A program made the translations under genes and the position numbers. Below the pieces are notes generated by a model. The model made no database searches, was not told where the DNA came from, and was given only the letters and a program-made list of their open reading frames with translations. 6,452 nt of DNA from NCBI GenBank assembly GCA_937976325.1, contig CALJSD010000078.1:1-6452 (forward strand). Reading direction: 5' to 3'. Shown piece by piece: positions 5,024 to 6,452 of this stretch. The DNA is from an uncultured Carnobacterium sp. Its GTDB lineage: Bacteria; Bacillota; Bacilli; Lactobacillales; Aerococcaceae. How positions within the stretch are numbered: the stretch's first letter is position 1; the number at the start of each line of letters is the position of its first letter.

Positions 5024-5161
5024 AGAATCGCCTAACTTATTTTTAAATCGCCTAAAAATTAGGCAATATTAGGCGAAAATGAAGTAAGACAGAATCGCCT
5101 AACTACTTTTAAATCGCCTAAAAAAGAGGTATAATTAGGAAAAAAAGAAGGAGGTAGGCGA
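5024..5161 (+). promoter_or_regulatory. Operator array of CGCCTAA half-sites controlling fic
   Basis: TCGCCTAA occurs four times (5028-5035, 5048-5055, 5095-5102, 5114-5121). The inverse TTAGGCGA is at 5069-5076, a degenerate inverse TTAGGCAA at 5059-5066, and TAGGCGA at 5155-5161 directly before the fic ATG. The direct copies form two larger repeats of about 35 bases, each AGAATCGCCTAACT, a short T-rich spacer, then AAATCGCCTAAAAA, about 67 bases apart. Within each the sites are 19-20 bases apart, close to two helical turns. One site lies between the fic -35 and -10 and another in the ribosome binding region, which fits repression. The likely binder is the winged helix of Fic itself, by inference. 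Confidence 0.75.
5107..5135 (+). promoter_or_regulatory. fic promoter
   Basis: TATAAT at 5130-5135 is consensus; 17 bases upstream the -35 is TTTTAA (5107-5112), a poor match. An operator copy (5114-5121) fills the spacer. The leader is short, with a strong ribosome binding site AAGGAGGT (5148-5155) 6-7 bases before the ATG at 5162. Confidence 0.7.
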
Positions 5162-6208
5162 ATGAAAGTTTTTGATTATGAAAAATTATCACGAAGTCAA
5201 TGGGATGTTGAAGTGGTTAATCTTCTAACAAAAATTCATGAACATAAGGGTAAACAAGAGCTGTTTTTGGAACAAAAACCTACTGTTTTAGATAAATTGG
5301 TAGAAATTGCTAAAGTTCAAAGTGTGGAAGATTCTAACAAAATAGAAGGAATTGTCACGACAACAACGAGAATTAAGGAGTTAATGGCTCAGAAAACAAC
5401 ACCGAGAAACAGAGACGAGGAAGAAATTTTAGGATATAGGGACGTCTTAAATACGATACATGAAAGTTATGAGTATATTCCTATCAATAGCAATTATATT
5501 TTACAACTCCACAGAGAATTGTATAAATATAGTGAAAAAGGAATTGGAGGAAGATATAAAAACACTCAAAATTCTATCGTTGAACAGGATCAAAATGGTA
5601 ATGTTATAGAAATATTTAAGCCATTACCTCCATATGAGACACCGAAAGCAATTGAAGACATTTGTAGAGAGCTTGATAAAGCTTTGGATAAACATGAAGT
5701 AGATTCGTTGTTGTTAATACCGATATTTATCCATGATTTTCTTTGTATACATCCATTTAATGATGGAAATGGTCGAATGAGTCGATTGTTAACGACACTT
5801 CTTCTATATAGACAAGGGTATGTGATTGGTAAGTACATTAGTTTAGAAAGTAAAATTGAGCAAAATAAAGACGGGTATTATTCATCTTTAAGAAAAAGTG
5901 GTTTGAATTGGTATGAAGGTCAAGAAGATGTGACTCCTTTTATAAAATATATTCTAAGAACAATATTAGCAGCTTATATTGATTTTGAAGAGAGAGTTGA
6001 CTATGTAGATGAAAAGCTCCCTTCTATTGAACTGGTTAGAAAAGCAGTCAATAAAAAATTGGGCAAGTTTACTAAATCAGATATCATGGAATTAGTTCCA
6101 AGTATAGGTAAAGCAACCGTTGAAAATATGCTGAAAAAACTCGTCGAAGAGGGCTATATTAATCGATATGGAAAAGGAAGAACAACCTATTACGTAAAAA
6201 ATGACTAA
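5162..6208 (+). CDS. Fic family AMP-transferase with C-terminal winged helix
   Basis: A 348-residue cytosolic protein. Fic enzymes usually transfer AMP from ATP to a hydroxyl of a target protein; the target here is unknown. The N-terminal domain carries the class II inhibitory helix motif SNKIEG (residues 58-63, [S/T]xxxE[G/N] with Glu62), so the enzyme should be auto-inhibited without a separate antitoxin. Residues 127-160 hold the GGRY turn and the target-docking flap before PLPPY. The catalytic motif HPFNDGNGRMSR is complete at 197-208, with His197 as base and Asp201 for the metal, so activity is expected. Residues from about 285 to 348 form a winged-helix domain (FTKSDIMELVPSIGKATVENML, then a wing GYINRYGKGRTTYY), suiting it to bind its own operators upstream. 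It is monocistronic, with an ideal ribosome binding site and a terminator. It is clearly more AT-rich than galK or MATE, suggesting horizontal transfer. It might be a toxin or a regulator; the sequence does not decide. Confidence 0.95.
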   Translation: MKVFDYEKLSRSQWDVEVVNLLTKIHEHKGKQELFLEQKPTVLDKLVEIAKVQSVEDSNKIEGIVTTTTRIKELMAQKTTPRNRDEEEILGYRDVLNTIHESYEYIPINSNYILQLHRELYKYSEKGIGGRYKNTQNSIVEQDQNGNVIEIFKPLPPYETPKAIEDICRELDKALDKHEVDSLLLIPIFIHDFLCIHPFNDGNGRMSRLLTTLLLYRQGYVIGKYISLESKIEQNKDGYYSSLRKSGLNWYEGQEDVTPFIKYILRTILAAYIDFEERVDYVDEKLPSIELVRKAVNKKLGKFTKSDIMELVPSIGKATVENMLKKLVEEGYINRYGKGRTTYYVKND

Positions 6209-6249
6209 ATTTAACATCTCGTTTGATATGTACTACTTTTATTAGATAC

Positions 6250-6282
6250 AAAAAAACTAGCAGTTTTTCTGCTAGTTTTTTT
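6250..6282. terminator. Intrinsic terminator after fic, bidirectional
   Basis: A perfect 14-bp stem (6250-6263 with 6269-6282) has a TTTTT loop and A and T runs at its two ends, built around ACTAGCAG. It lies about 40 bases after the fic stop codon. Confidence 0.92.
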
Positions 6283-6310
6283 AAATGCGTTTATTTGGTT
6301 CTATAATTTC

Positions 6311-6340
6311 TAGGGTTGATGGAAATTTTCCACAACCCTA
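6311..6340. terminator. Second hairpin downstream of fic, possible weak terminator
   Basis: TAGGGTTG then TGGAAA pair with TTTCCA then CAACCCTA, with one bulged A and a one-base centre; as RNA the loop would open to about 5 bases. Only ATTTTAG follows on the plus strand, so termination would be weak. It may serve as a back-up terminator or a protein-binding palindrome before the next promoter. Confidence 0.5.
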
Positions 6341-6348
6341 TTTTAGTG

Positions 6349-6377
6349 TATACAAAAAGGCCAACATCCGTTATATT
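6349..6377 (+). promoter_or_regulatory. Putative promoter of the last gene
   Basis: TATACA (6349-6354), 17 bases, TATATT (6372-6377). The start would be near 6384, leaving a leader of about 30 bases that holds AAAAGGA (6398-6404) before the ATG at 6415. Confidence 0.45.
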
Positions 6378-6414
6378 AAAATCGCTAAACCTAATACAAA
6401 AGGATGATGACCAT

Positions 6415-6452
6415 ATGAACAATATACTAGAAGCTACGCTACAAATCAAAGA
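6415..6452 (+). CDS. Start of an unidentified gene, cut by window end
   Basis: An ATG at 6415 follows AAAAGGA at a spacing of 10 bases and a plausible promoter, and stays open for the 12 full codons in view (MNNILEATLQIK). That is too little to name a family. The fresh promoter and the preceding terminators show it is not cotranscribed with fic. Confidence 0.55.
   Translation, partial: MNNILEATLQIK

Noticed and set aside
5024..5126. CRISPR-like array
   Set aside because: Only two copies of the 35-base unit, in an internal two-site pattern, with no spacers of constant length and no cas genes; promoter-linked operators explain it better.
5024..5161. Small antitoxin gene upstream of fic (FicA-like)
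   Set aside because: No open frame fits there, and the Fic protein carries its own inhibitory motif, as in class II enzymes.

Overview
The window reads as low-to-mid G+C Bacillota DNA, probably a member of the Lactobacillales or a relative. The support is strong AAGGAGG-type ribosome binding sites, TATAAT promoters, many intrinsic terminators and the protein families present. The genus cannot be fixed from the sequence. The first partial gene, galK and the MATE gene look like mid-G+C host genes. The methyltransferase gene, and above all the fic gene, are visibly more AT-rich and look acquired.

Layout: (1) 1-588, the 3' part of an uncharacterised gene (+). (2) 617-735, a promoter, a short transcribed segment and a strong hairpin terminator. 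(3) 769-1533, a class I SAM-dependent methyltransferase (-). (4) 1611-1695, a second promoter, short segment and terminator, with almost the same terminator stem. (5) 1705-2868, galactokinase galK (-). (6) 2907-3294, a noncoding block with a minus-strand terminator and a large three-way-junction palindrome (element E1). (7) 3297-4649, a MATE efflux transporter (-). (8) 4654-4927, a second large palindrome (E2) bounded by a 13-bp perfect inverted repeat. (9) 5024-5161, an array of CGCCTAA operators. (10) 5162-6208, a self-inhibited class II Fic AMP-transferase with a C-terminal winged helix (+), followed by a terminator. (11) 6415-6452, the start of another gene (+).

No multi-gene operon or pathway is visible; every complete gene looks like its own transcription unit. 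GalK starts the Leloir pathway but galE, galT and a gal regulator are not in the window. The interest lies in the noncoding DNA. The methyltransferase and galK share a near-identical promoter/leader and a near-identical terminator stem around unrelated coding sequences. The MATE gene lies between two palindromes with the same fold plan, and its promoter implies a leaderless mRNA. The fic promoter is covered by seven half-sites, which suggests autoregulation by the Fic protein's own DNA-binding domain. None of these has been tested by a search; all are readings of the sequence.
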